Of a stretch of 46,533 nt of DNA, positions 19,416 through 27,618 are shown one piece after another. How positions within the stretch are numbered: position 1 is the first letter of the stretch; the number at the start of each line of letters is the position of its first letter. The notes below the pieces were generated by a model that saw only the letters and a list, made by a program, of their open reading frames with translations, was not told where the DNA came from and did no database searches. The position numbers were made by a program, and so were the translations under genes. This stretch comes from Shewanella indica (GTDB lineage: Bacteria; Pseudomonadota; Gammaproteobacteria; Enterobacterales; Shewanellaceae): assembly GCF_002836975.1 (NCBI RefSeq), contig NZ_NIJK01000001.1:1-46533 (forward strand), given 5' to 3'.

Positions 19416-22225
19416 GTTTGACGTCGGTATTGGCCCTGGGGGCTGCTTGTCTCTTTGGCATATCCAATGCTCTGGCCGCCACGGCTCCGGCGGATCCCGG
19501 AGTGATCAACAAAGAGCAGATCCTCTACTGGCTGGAGAAACGCGGTGAACTCGATGCCGACGCCTCAGAAGAGGAGCGGCAACAAGCGCTGGCAGCCTAC
19601 ATCGCCAAATCTACCGGAGCGGGCAGCAAGGCCGCACAAGTGCTTAAGGCCAGAGAACAACAACTGCTGCAACAGGCGCGAAGCAACAGCCTGCGTCAAA
19701 GCAAGTTAATGCGGGCACAGTCGCGGGTAGCCGATACCGATGTGACCAAGCGGGTCAAGGTGTTGGCCGTGCTGGTGGATTTCCCCGATTTGCCCTATAA
19801 CAACAATCGCCTGAGTCCCGGCGATACCGAAATGTATTACGTCAACTACTCGGTAGCCCATTACCGTGGTCTGTTGTTTTCCGATGCAGGTTTCCCAGGA
19901 CCTCAGGGGCAAACTCTGCCCTCTGCCTATCAATATTATCAAGCGGTTTCCGGCCAGAGCTTTTTCTTCAGCGGCGATGTGAAAGGCTGGTTTAGAGCCA
20001 GCCAAAATGCCGCCTACTATGGTGCCAACGACCCAAATAACAACAATGACGACACTGCCGCCACTGAATTGGTGGAAGAAGCGGTCGCGGCTGCGGTAGC
20101 CAGCATGAGCGCCGCTGAGTTGGCGCAGTATGATATTGAAGATCCTTATGATATCGACACTGACGGCAACCTGGATGAAGCCGATGGGATTTTGGATCAT
20201 GTGATGATCTTCCATTCCAGCATAGGCGAAGAGGCCGGTGGCGGTATGCTCGGCGATGATGCCATCTGGTCACACAGATTCTTTGTGCCCTCGGCGCCCG
20301 GTCAATATGGTCAGGCTATTCCCGGCAGTAATATGCGTCTGTTCGGTTACACCATTCAGCCGCTGGATGCCGGAACAGGTGTTTGTACCCATGAATTTGG
20401 TCACGATCTCGGTTTACCGGATGAGTATGACACCAGTGCCGAAGCCAGCGATGGCTCGCCTGTAGGTCTCTGGTCTCTGATGTCCGGCGGCAGCTGGGCA
20501 GGTTCCCCAAGAGGCTCCCAGCCAAGTGGTTTCAGCCCCTACGCCCGCTCATTTCTACAGGACAGGTACAAGGGCCGCTGGGTCAACGAACAAACCCTGG
20601 ATTATCAAGCACTGGATAGCAACGGCACTCAAGTGTCGCTTGAGCATGCCAATAGCAATGGCGTAAACCAGCTGGCCATCAAGCTGCCGTCCGACTCCAT
20701 CGCCTTTACTCAGGCCTATCAGGGGCAATACCAGTACTATTCGAATCAGGGCGATCAGCTCAACAACGCCATGTCGTTCGAGCTGCAACTGCCCATGAGT
20801 ACCAAGCTAACACTGAAGATGAAGGCCCATTGGCAGATAGAGCAGGACTATGACTATGTGCAACTGCTGGTGGATGGGGTGCCATTGGCTGGAAGCCATA
20901 CCAAGAGCAGTAACAGTATCAACAATGCCGCCAATATTATCAGTGGTGACTCGGCGGCCTTATCCGGTGGTGAAGGGGAACAAGGCTGGCAGGAATTGAA
21001 TTTCGACCTTAGCGCATACGCCGGAATGAGCAAGCAGATAAGCCTGGTGTATCGTACCGATGAAGCGGTCGGTGGCTATGGCTTTGCCGTCGATGACTTA
21101 CGTCTCGAGAGTGATGGCAAGCTTATCTACAGCGATAATGCCGAAACAGCTCTCAAGACTGTGGTACTTTCCGGCTTTGTCCGCACCGACGATACCCGCC
21201 CGGGAGCGACACGGCGTTACCTGCTGCAACTGCGTAACTATCAGGGTGTTGATAGCGGACTGCAACAAGATAGCTATGAACCGGGACTCTTGGTGTGGTA
21301 TGAAAACTTAGCCTACAGCGACAACAAGGTGGCTGAACATCCGGGATACGGCCTCATTGGAGTGGTGGATGCGGATCAAAACCTGATCGGCAACCGTGAT
21401 ACCGATGTGCAGGTTCGTGATGCCAGCTTCAGTATTTATCCACAGTCGGCGTTTTTCGGTGACCCCCATCTTGGCAACAATAGCCTATTTGATGACAGCG
21501 ACGACTACAGCGCGCCGCTTAAGCCTCAGGCCGGTCTGGTGTTGCCCCAGCTGGGTCTTATGGTGCAGCTTTTGACCCAGGAGCAAGACAGCAGCCAGGC
21601 GCTACTGTTGGTGAGTAAACGCAGCGACAGCAGCGGCACAGAACTCAGTGCCAGCATTTCAGCGCAGCAGGAGGGGGGCAATGTCAGTTTCAGCGCTAAT
21701 CTCAGTGGCGGTACTGCGCCTTACACCTACCAGTGGGATTTTGGGGTCGGCGGCGCCAGCAGTACCCAAGCGACGCCTCAATACAGTTACAGTGAGTCCG
21801 GCAACTACACAGTCACACTGACTGTGACAGACGCCAATAATCGGCAAACCGTGACCAGCTTGCAGCTGACGGTTAGCATTCCTCTGTCGGCACTGTTCGA
21901 TATCAGTGGTACAGGTTTAACCGTGCAGTTCAATAACCTCAGTCGCGGTGGCAACGGTGAACTCAGTTATCAGTGGCACTTTGGTGACGGCCAGAGCAGC
22001 ACTATCGCTTCTCCCTCACATACCTACAGTGCGGCAGGCAGTTACAGTGTGCGCCTGGTTGTGACCGACTCACAGAATAATCAGAGCAGCAATAGTCGCA
22101 CTCTGGTGGTCTCCAATCCGGTCGTGCCCAATACAACTGAAAGCAGTTCCGGCGGCGGTGGCGGTAGCCTCGGCGGCCTGAGCCTATTGGGGCTGGCGCT
22201 GATCGCCTGGCGGCGCAGGCACTGA
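19412..22225 (+). CDS. M6 family secreted metalloprotease with PKD repeats and GlyGly-CTERM
   Basis: 937 residues. A signal peptide (about residues 1-22, ending SNALAA) is followed by a propeptide-like region and an immune-inhibitor-A type M6 catalytic domain with zinc site HEFGHDLGLPDEYD (His327, Glu328, His331). The family acts on secreted or host proteins. Two PKD domains lie at about 750-818 and 823-900, each with a WDFG/WHFGDG core and a TLTVTD/RLVVTD strand. The C-terminus has a Ser-Gly linker, a hydrophobic segment and WRRRH, the GlyGly-CTERM sorting tail processed by rhombosortase and used with type II secretion. No rhombosortase gene is in the window. Confidence 0.95.
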   Translation: MSLTSVLALGAACLFGISNALAATAPADPGVINKEQILYWLEKRGELDADASEEERQQALAAYIAKSTGAGSKAAQVLKAREQQLLQQARSNSLRQSKLMRAQSRVADTDVTKRVKVLAVLVDFPDLPYNNNRLSPGDTEMYYVNYSVAHYRGLLFSDAGFPGPQGQTLPSAYQYYQAVSGQSFFFSGDVKGWFRASQNAAYYGANDPNNNNDDTAATELVEEAVAAAVASMSAAELAQYDIEDPYDIDTDGNLDEADGILDHVMIFHSSIGEEAGGGMLGDDAIWSHRFFVPSAPGQYGQAIPGSNMRLFGYTIQPLDAGTGVCTHEFGHDLGLPDEYDTSAEASDGSPVGLWSLMSGGSWAGSPRGSQPSGFSPYARSFLQDRYKGRWVNEQTLDYQALDSNGTQVSLEHANSNGVNQLAIKLPSDSIAFTQAYQGQYQYYSNQGDQLNNAMSFELQLPMSTKLTLKMKAHWQIEQDYDYVQLLVDGVPLAGSHTKSSNSINNAANIISGDSAALSGGEGEQGWQELNFDLSAYAGMSKQISLVYRTDEAVGGYGFAVDDLRLESDGKLIYSDNAETALKTVVLSGFVRTDDTRPGATRRYLLQLRNYQGVDSGLQQDSYEPGLLVWYENLAYSDNKVAEHPGYGLIGVVDADQNLIGNRDTDVQVRDASFSIYPQSAFFGDPHLGNNSLFDDSDDYSAPLKPQAGLVLPQLGLMVQLLTQEQDSSQALLLVSKRSDSSGTELSASISAQQEGGNVSFSANLSGGTAPYTYQWDFGVGGASSTQATPQYSYSESGNYTVTLTVTDANNRQTVTSLQLTVSIPLSALFDISGTGLTVQFNNLSRGGNGELSYQWHFGDGQSSTIASPSHTYSAAGSYSVRLVVTDSQNNQSSNSRTLVVSNPVVPNTTESSSGGGGGSLGGLSLLGLALIAWRRRH

Positions 22226-22230
22226 CAGAA

Positions 22231-22256
22231 ATAAGGGACGCTCAAGCGTCCCTTAT
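22231..22256. terminator. Terminator after the M6 protease
   Basis: ATAAGGGACGCT and AGCGTCCCTTAT form a perfect 12-bp stem with a 2-nt loop, then GTTTTTT on the plus strand. It may also serve ubiC on the other strand. Confidence 0.93.
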
Positions 22257-22294
22257 GTTTTTGGTCGTTCAATAGAGGGATTACAAGCCCTTGC

Positions 22295-22873
22295 TCAAGG
22301 CGTAAGTTGGCCTTGATTGATGGCGGCAACCGCCGCCGGCAGGAAGATTTCACCAACAATCAGTTGCTGCTCCTGAAAGTGAAAATAACGTCTTCTGCCC
22401 CATATTGCCTCTGTGGTGGATTGCGACAGTGAATCTGCGAGGGAAGCGACCCGTGAATGGTTATCGAAACTGGCGACTTCTATGGCACCGGGTTCAAAGC
22501 CGATATCACCGAATAACAGCTCTCCCAGGGGGCGGGTACCCAACTTTCCCAGTCGCTGCTGTTGCTCCAGCAGCTTTGCCGGGATCAGGGTGCGGCCAAA
22601 GACCCAGGGAGTACCATCCAGGCAGAGTAACACCTCTCTGATCCAGATGGCTTTGTGCTCCTTACCCTGCCATTCCTGAGCGGCGGTGGACAGCATGGCT
22701 TCACCGAGCAGTTTGACTTCAAAGTGGTTGCAGCAGCTCTTGAGTCTCTTGGTGAGACTACCGGTCGCCAGCAGCCAATCGTGCAATGGCGCTGCGGGAA
22801 GTTGTTGTGATTGCTCTGGCGAAAACCACTGAATTGATTCACCATAAGGAAAGCTTAAACTGGTCACACTCAT
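22295..22873 (-). CDS. ubiC: Chorismate lyase UbiC
   Basis: 192 residues. Converts chorismate to 4-hydroxybenzoate and pyruvate, the first committed step of ubiquinone synthesis. Family blocks are WIREVLLCLDGTPWVFGRTLIP (the RxVxL and GRT segments), LGTRPLGELLF and IWGRRRYFHF. The arginine in WIREV and the glutamate of LGELLF correspond to active-site positions in the E. coli enzyme. It stands alone, without ubiA next to it, and is divergent from the FliL-like gene with a gap of about 105 bases. Confidence 0.92.
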   Translation of the reverse strand: MSVTSLSFPYGESIQWFSPEQSQQLPAAPLHDWLLATGSLTKRLKSCCNHFEVKLLGEAMLSTAAQEWQGKEHKAIWIREVLLCLDGTPWVFGRTLIPAKLLEQQQRLGKLGTRPLGELLFGDIGFEPGAIEVASFDNHSRVASLADSLSQSTTEAIWGRRRYFHFQEQQLIVGEIFLPAAVAAINQGQLTP

Positions 22874-22978
22874 CGGATACCCGGTACAATATTACAACTC
22901 GGGAGTCTATCACGCTTGCCCACAAGCAGATAGATCGCAAGGGGCGTCTGCACAAGTTACGGGAGCTTGATACTCAAT

Positions 22979-23386
22979 ATGAAACGCGTTTTGACACTGT
23001 TGTTTTTTATGCTGGCCGGCATGTTGCAGCCTGTGATGGCGGCCGATGAAAAGCCCGCCGAAGACACCTATGCCTACTATGGCTTTGAACCTGAAATAGT
23101 GACCAACTATATCTCCAATCGTAAGAAGCTGGGGTTTGTGCGCATCAGTGTTGAACTGATGGTGAAAGACCCTCAGGACTTGGTAGCCTTGCAACACCAT
23201 GATCCCCTGCTGCGGGCCGCGATAGTGGAGATTCTCGGTAACCAACCCGAGGACAGGGTCAAGTCGCTTACCGGCAGGGAAGAGATCCGTCGCGAATGTT
23301 ACGACACAGTCAATCGTTTGCTGGAACAGGAAACCGGTCGGGCGCTGGTAGTGAATCTGCTGTTTACCAAATACCTGTATGACTGA
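22979..23386 (+). CDS. FliL-like periplasmic/membrane protein
   Basis: 135 residues from ATG 22979; a TTG at 22967 would add four residues. The N-terminus is a signal or membrane anchor (KRVLTLLFFMLAGMLQPVMAA). The body carries FliL-type features: YYGFEPEIVTNY, a single conserved VRISVELMV strand, HDPLLRAAIVEILGN and VNRLLEQETG near the end. FliL stabilises the flagellar stator, but this gene is far from any flagellar gene in the window and shares an 8-base overlap with rlmF, so a stator role is not assured; it could be a stand-alone FliL paralogue. Confidence 0.85.
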   Translation: MKRVLTLLFFMLAGMLQPVMAADEKPAEDTYAYYGFEPEIVTNYISNRKKLGFVRISVELMVKDPQDLVALQHHDPLLRAAIVEILGNQPEDRVKSLTGREEIRRECYDTVNRLLEQETGRALVVNLLFTKYLYD

Positions 23387-24452
23387 GGTAAAAAAGCGTC
23401 GGCTCAACACCTCGAAAGGCAAGGCCAGGACCGAGGTAAAGAAAAAGGTTAATAAAACGCCGCCAAAGACGACGGCCGGCAAAACCTCGGTTAAAACGGG
23501 CGGGAAAGCCAAAGACAAGGGCTTGCACCCGCGCAACCTGCACCGCCAGGGCTATGACTTTGCCGCCCTGGCAGCCAGTTACCCAGCGCTCGCGCCTCAT
23601 CTTATCACCACAGATTATGGCCAGGTTTCGATTCCCTTTGCCGAGCCACAAGCTGTTTTGGCCCTTAATGCCGCCTTATTGCAGCACCATTACCATATCC
23701 AGGGTTGGCAATTGCCCGAGGGCTATCTGTGCCCCCCCATTCCCGGGCGAGTGGACTATTTGCACCATATCGCCGATCTGCTGGCAGAAGGCAGTAAAAT
23801 CCCCCAAGGCCGACGTATTCGCGGCCTGGATATAGGAACGGGAGCCAATGGCATCTACCCCTTGCTGGGCTCAAGTGTCTACGGCTGGCAGTTTGTCGGC
23901 GCCGATATTAACCCTGTGGCGCTGGATAATGTCGCCGGCGTTTTACAGCACAATCCCAAGCTGGCCAGCGCCATTGAACTGCGGTTGCAGCCCAAGCCAG
24001 AGCAGATATTTCATGGTCTTTTGCAGAGCAGGGAGTGTTTTGACTTCAGCCTCTGTAATCCGCCGTTTCATGCCTCGGCCGCCGATGCCCGCAGTGGCAG
24101 CGAACGCAAACAGCGCAATCTGGCGGCGAGTCGCGGCGAGCAACATCAGAGTCAGGAGCCCAAACTCAACTTCGGCGGTTGTCAGGCCGAGCTTTGGTGC
24201 GATGGTGGCGAGTTGGGCTTCTTGCTGCGTATGATTCACGAAAGCCGTGAATATGGTGGACAAGTGCTGTGGTTTTCTTCTTTGGTGTCCAAGGGTGACA
24301 ACCTCAAACCCTGCCAACAGGCGTTAAAGCAACTTGGCGCCAAAGAGGTCAAGATTCTGGAGATGCAACAGGGCAATAAGCAAACCCGGGTGTTGGCCTG
24401 GAGTTTCTTCGATGCTGCCGCCAGATGTCAGTGGTGGAAGTTCAAGGCTTGA
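23379..24452 (+). CDS. rlmF: 23S rRNA (adenine-1618-N6) methyltransferase RlmF
   Basis: 357 residues. It transfers a methyl group from S-adenosylmethionine to N6 of A1618 in 23S rRNA. The SAM site is GLDIGTGANGIYPLLG (about residues 149-164) and the catalytic motif NPPFHAS is at residues 227-233. The N-terminal 50 residues are very rich in Lys, Arg and Thr and have no counterpart in the shorter E. coli RlmF (about 308 residues); this may be an RNA-binding tail. The start overlaps the FliL-like stop by 8 bases. Confidence 0.93.
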   Translation: MTEVKKRRLNTSKGKARTEVKKKVNKTPPKTTAGKTSVKTGGKAKDKGLHPRNLHRQGYDFAALAASYPALAPHLITTDYGQVSIPFAEPQAVLALNAALLQHHYHIQGWQLPEGYLCPPIPGRVDYLHHIADLLAEGSKIPQGRRIRGLDIGTGANGIYPLLGSSVYGWQFVGADINPVALDNVAGVLQHNPKLASAIELRLQPKPEQIFHGLLQSRECFDFSLCNPPFHASAADARSGSERKQRNLAASRGEQHQSQEPKLNFGGCQAELWCDGGELGFLLRMIHESREYGGQVLWFSSLVSKGDNLKPCQQALKQLGAKEVKILEMQQGNKQTRVLAWSFFDAAARCQWWKFKA

Positions 24453-24494
24453 GGCCCACCAACGGCAGGCCTCAAATTGGATTGAGAAATCGAG

Positions 24495-25400
24495 CTACTC
24501 CGGACTCCACAGTAACCGGCCGCAATCGGTGAGATCGTAACCACCGAGTAGAGCAGCCATCTGCCGGGTGTGGCTGCCGCCGAGCATCTTGAACAGCTGC
24601 TGCAACTGGCGGCGGAAGTAGATCCCTTGCGGCATGACAAAGTCGAAAGACTCAGTCACCAAGGGCACAAAGCTCAGGCCACTCTCCATGGCGACAGCCT
24701 GACAACCGAAGCCTATATCGGCATCCCCCCGGGCGATATAACCGGCTAACTCCCGCTCACTGAAGGCGGTGAGTACTGAGTTGAGCTGCTCAAGCTTGGC
24801 ACCCTGTTTCAACAGCCAATGTTCCAGATGTTGCTGGCTGCCGGCACCGCCCTGGCGGGTGACCCAGCGCCAGGAGAGTTGCAACACCTTGCTCTCTTCC
24901 TGACACCTGTGGTGCATATCCGGCCGCACTATCAACCCCTGCTGGCGGTTATAGCCGTGAACCATGATCCATTGCTGGTGGTTGGGATACCCCTTCAGCA
25001 GCGCCGTATGGCGGATATTACGCTCCTCCAAACTGCCCCAATGCAAGGTACAGACATCGGCGTAGCCCTTGGACAAGAGCTCCAGCCCCAGGCGGGAACC
25101 TGTAGCGCTGTAGCTAATAAGTTCTCGACTGCCAACCTGAGCCATCAGCCTGGCCACCTGCATCGATAACAAGGGGTCATCACTGCCGGTGATCAGCAAA
25201 CGATCGGTCAACATACCACTGTGGCAGGAATCCATGATCCAACGGTCGATGAGTATCTTTGGAAACAGCCACTTACCTGTGATTTTGGTCGCCGGCAGCA
25301 TACGTTCGTTAGCCATGGCATAGACCTTTTTTTCATTGAGGTCCAGATACTCGGCCACCTGCTTGGCGCTCATATAGACAAGTTCACTGGGCTCCGTCAT
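24495..25400 (-). CDS. HTH plus PBP-like regulator linked to formate dehydrogenase
   Basis: 301 residues from ATG 25400, which has AAGGAG 5 bases upstream; GTG at 25403 is an alternative. Residues about 9-55 are an excisionase/MerR-like helix-turn-helix (MSAKQVAEYLDLNEKKVYAMAN, then KWLFPKILIDRW), and the rest resembles a periplasmic-binding-protein fold of the PBP-like type used as a ligand-sensing domain, including SYSATGSRLGLELLSKG and RGDADIGFG. There is no signal peptide, so it acts in the cytoplasm. It follows fdhD by 25 bases and is likely co-transcribed. A molybdate, tungstate or related anion as ligand is a reasonable inference. Confidence 0.85.
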   Translation of the reverse strand: MTEPSELVYMSAKQVAEYLDLNEKKVYAMANERMLPATKITGKWLFPKILIDRWIMDSCHSGMLTDRLLITGSDDPLLSMQVARLMAQVGSRELISYSATGSRLGLELLSKGYADVCTLHWGSLEERNIRHTALLKGYPNHQQWIMVHGYNRQQGLIVRPDMHHRCQEESKVLQLSWRWVTRQGGAGSQQHLEHWLLKQGAKLEQLNSVLTAFSERELAGYIARGDADIGFGCQAVAMESGLSFVPLVTESFDFVMPQGIYFRRQLQQLFKMLGGSHTRQMAALLGGYDLTDCGRLLWSPE

Positions 25401-25424
25401 CACTTCTCCTTGGTATCTTGGGTA

Positions 25425-26255
25425 TCAGCGTGGATTGCTGGCATCAAACTCAATATTATCGGCGCCATTGTACACCAGGAAATGGCGCCCTTTAGCGCGG
25501 GCGACCATAGTGATCCCCAGCTTCTGCGCCAATTCCAGACCCATCTGGGTAACACCACTGCGGGACAAAAGCACAGGGATCCCCATCTTGGCGACCTTGA
25601 TAACCATCTCGGAAGTAAGCCGTCCCGTGGTGTAGAAAATCTTGTTGTCGCCTCTGTCCTGCTCCAACCACATCTCACCGGCCAGAGTATCCACCGCATT
25701 GTGGCGGCCAACATCTTCGACAAAGGACTTTATCTTATCCGCTTCACACAAACCACAGCCGTGAACTGCGCCGGCATTCTTGTAGGTTTGATTGTATTCA
25801 CTGATGTTTTTCAACAGGGCGTAGAGCATGCTCTGCTTCAATTTCGGCTGCGGCAGGACTATGTCGTCCAATCCTTCCATAAAGCCACCGAACACCGTGC
25901 CCTGGCCACAGCCAGTGGTGACCGTCTTATCGGCCAGTTTGGCGTCCAGATCCTCAGTCTGCTCCCGGGTGATTACGGCTGCGGAAGCCACATCCCAGTC
26001 GACAATCACAGATTCCAGTTGCGAAACATCATTGATAAAGCCTTGATTCTTTAGGTAACCCAGTGCCAGGGCCTCGGCTCTTGCGCCCAGGGTCATCAGG
26101 GTGACTATTGGTCGCCAGTTGAGGTAAACCGTCAGCGGCCTTTCACAGGCAACAAACTTTTCCTGCAACTGACCATTCTCATCGACCGCAGTTACGGCAA
26201 TGGTCAAAGGTACCTGGGTATTGGTCTTGATCAATTGGGGTTTGGCACTTGTCAT
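25425..26255 (-). CDS. fdhD: Formate dehydrogenase accessory sulfurtransferase FdhD
   Basis: 276 residues from ATG 26255, supported by GAAGG 6 bases upstream; the frame extends 10 codons further. FdhD passes sulfur from a cysteine desulfurase to the bis-MGD metal cofactor, which formate dehydrogenases need for activity. Family blocks are TTGRLTSEMVIKV, SRSGVT and VGRHNAVD. Oddity: E. coli FdhD has a Cys121-x-x-Cys124 pair; here the loop reads TGCGQG (Cys116 only), while a CGLC pair (Cys167 and Cys170) appears just before VGRHNAVD. A good sigma-70 promoter lies upstream at 26298-26326. Confidence 0.95.
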   Translation of the reverse strand: MTSAKPQLIKTNTQVPLTIAVTAVDENGQLQEKFVACERPLTVYLNWRPIVTLMTLGARAEALALGYLKNQGFINDVSQLESVIVDWDVASAAVITREQTEDLDAKLADKTVTTGCGQGTVFGGFMEGLDDIVLPQPKLKQSMLYALLKNISEYNQTYKNAGAVHGCGLCEADKIKSFVEDVGRHNAVDTLAGEMWLEQDRGDNKIFYTTGRLTSEMVIKVAKMGIPVLLSRSGVTQMGLELAQKLGITMVARAKGRHFLVYNGADNIEFDASNPR

Positions 26256-26297
26256 TATCGAACCTTCACAGAGAGCATGAGCCACAGCATAGCAATA

Positions 26298-26326
26298 TTT
26301 ATACCGTCACAGGATTCAGGCTGCAA
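26298..26326 (-). promoter_or_regulatory. Sigma-70 promoter for fdhD
   Basis: On the minus strand TTGCAG (26326-26321), a 17-base spacer, then TATAAA (26303-26298). The transcript would start near 26291, about 35 bases before the fdhD start codon. It is back to back with the sigma-54 element of the accessory operon. Confidence 0.7.
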
Positions 26327-26393
26327 AATGCGTGATCCGCAGCAAGCGCCGGCGGCACTCAGGTCATGAATGTCCCAAACCAGATTGCATATT

Positions 26394-26406
26394 GGACAAA
26401 ATGTCC
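26394..26406. promoter_or_regulatory. Palindromic site upstream of the sigma-54 promoter
   Basis: GGACA, AAA, TGTCC form a 13-bp inverted repeat centred 87 bases before the predicted transcription start; a further half-site TGTCC lies at 26371-26375. Position and symmetry suit an enhancer or upstream activating sequence for a sigma-54 activator, but the protein is unknown. Confidence 0.5.
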
Positions 26407-26460
26407 TATTTTTAGCCTTAAATAGATGATCAAGTTCAAACTTATTTCTCAAATGGCAAC

Positions 26461-26476
26461 TGGCACTAAAATTGCA
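26461..26476 (+). promoter_or_regulatory. Sigma-54 (RpoN) promoter for the DUF3305 operon
   Basis: TGGCAC, five bases, TTGCA. The invariant GG (26462-26463) and GC (26474-26475) are separated by exactly 10 bases, as in the YTGGCACGrNNNTTGCW consensus. The start is predicted near 26487, giving a leader of about 47 bases before the ATG at 26534, which has GGGAGGGAG upstream. No better sigma-70 site is seen here in this direction. Confidence 0.85.
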
Positions 26477-26533
26477 AAGACTTAGAGATCTTACTTATGC
26501 CCGAAAATAATCCCATCGGGAGGGAGAGTCAGT

Positions 26534-26992
26534 ATGCAACATTCCGAAAGCGTATGGCCCATGTACGTTTCACTGAAAAAAGTGGAGAAACAGGTCGGTC
26601 GTTGGACATCCATCAGCTGGGAGCTGGACCAAATCGTGCCCGCTACCCATGAGGCGCCGCCCGGAGCCAAGCTGGTCCTACTGGAGTTGTTTCGTGATGA
26701 GCGTGCCAGTTACCGCCTTAACCTGGATATGGACAATCCCATGCTTTACATCGTCTGTGACGAAGATGTAGAGGGCAACTGGATCCCGGCCGCCATCTCC
26801 GCCGACCAAAATGTCGCAGCCGGCTGTCTCGAAGGAGATACCCCAGTGCTGAACATGCCGATGCCGGAGGCAATCGCCTGCTGGATTGAAGCCTTCATAA
26901 CCCGTCACGGTGAAGTGGAAATCACCGCCCACAGACGCAAACATGTTAACCGCCGCAAGGAATTGGCCGAAGACAACATTCGGAGGCACTGA
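26534..26992 (+). CDS. DUF3305 domain protein, Fdh accessory
   Basis: 152 residues, no signal peptide. The sequence (WPMYVSLKKVEKQVGRWTSISWEL near the start, MPMPEAIACWIEAFITRHGE later) is typical of the DUF3305 family, which is found almost only next to formate dehydrogenase genes. A role in maturation or export of the enzyme in the cytoplasm is inferred from that context; no catalytic residues are known. It is first in the operon under the sigma-54 element and its stop TGA overlaps the ATG of the DUF3306 gene by one base. Confidence 0.88.
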   Translation: MQHSESVWPMYVSLKKVEKQVGRWTSISWELDQIVPATHEAPPGAKLVLLELFRDERASYRLNLDMDNPMLYIVCDEDVEGNWIPAAISADQNVAAGCLEGDTPVLNMPMPEAIACWIEAFITRHGEVEITAHRRKHVNRRKELAEDNIRRH

Positions 26993-27618
26993 TGGCCGAA
27001 AAGAGTGGATTCCTGAGCCGCTGGGCGCTACGCAAGCAGCAAGTACAGGAAGGTGAAACCCCTGTCGATGAACCGCTGCAAGAAATTCCTCCTCAAGCGG
27101 AAGCCGTTGCAGAGGCAGAGCCGGAAACTCAGACCGCGCTCGACCCCCTTCCAGAAACCGAGACCCAGGAAGAGAAACTGCTGACCGCCGAAGACTTACC
27201 CGACCCCAGTGGTATCGAGGTTGGTGGCAGCTTCGCCAGTTTTATGGCCAAGAATGTCGACCCGGCAGTGAAGACCGCCGCGTTGCGCACCCTGTGGAAG
27301 CAACCTCACTTCAACGAAATCGACGGCTTGCTCGAGTACGCCCTCGATTACAGCAACCAGCCCAAGCTAAGCGCTGAAGCCTCGGCCGAATTGGCCAAGA
27401 AGGTGTTCCGTCACGTGCTGGAAAAAGAGGAACCGGAAGAGGCTGAAGAAGCCCTGGCCGAAGCAGAGACTTCAGCAACCGAGGCAGAGGCCGCCCCCCC
27501 GCAGTTAGCCGAACAATCTGCGCCACAGTCACCAACGGACAATTTGGACGGAGATGTGACTGCAGAGGCCCAAAATGCCACAGATGCAGAAGCCGAAACT
27601 CATAAGCCGGTTGTTTGA
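26992..27618 (+). CDS. DUF3306 domain protein, Fdh accessory
   Basis: 208 residues. The start FLSRWALRKQQ is the family signature, followed by a strongly acidic, Ala/Glu/Gln-rich stretch, a conserved GGSFASFMAKNVDPAVKTAALRTLWKQPHFNEIDGLLEYALDY-type middle segment, and an acidic low-complexity tail of about 70 residues. The ends are probably disordered. DUF3306 and DUF3305 are found as a pair beside formate dehydrogenase; function unknown. The ribosome binding site GGAGG lies within the end of the upstream gene. A gap of about 138 bases follows. Confidence 0.88.
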   Translation: MAEKSGFLSRWALRKQQVQEGETPVDEPLQEIPPQAEAVAEAEPETQTALDPLPETETQEEKLLTAEDLPDPSGIEVGGSFASFMAKNVDPAVKTAALRTLWKQPHFNEIDGLLEYALDYSNQPKLSAEASAELAKKVFRHVLEKEEPEEAEEALAEAETSATEAEAAPPQLAEQSAPQSPTDNLDGDVTAEAQNATDAEAETHKPVV

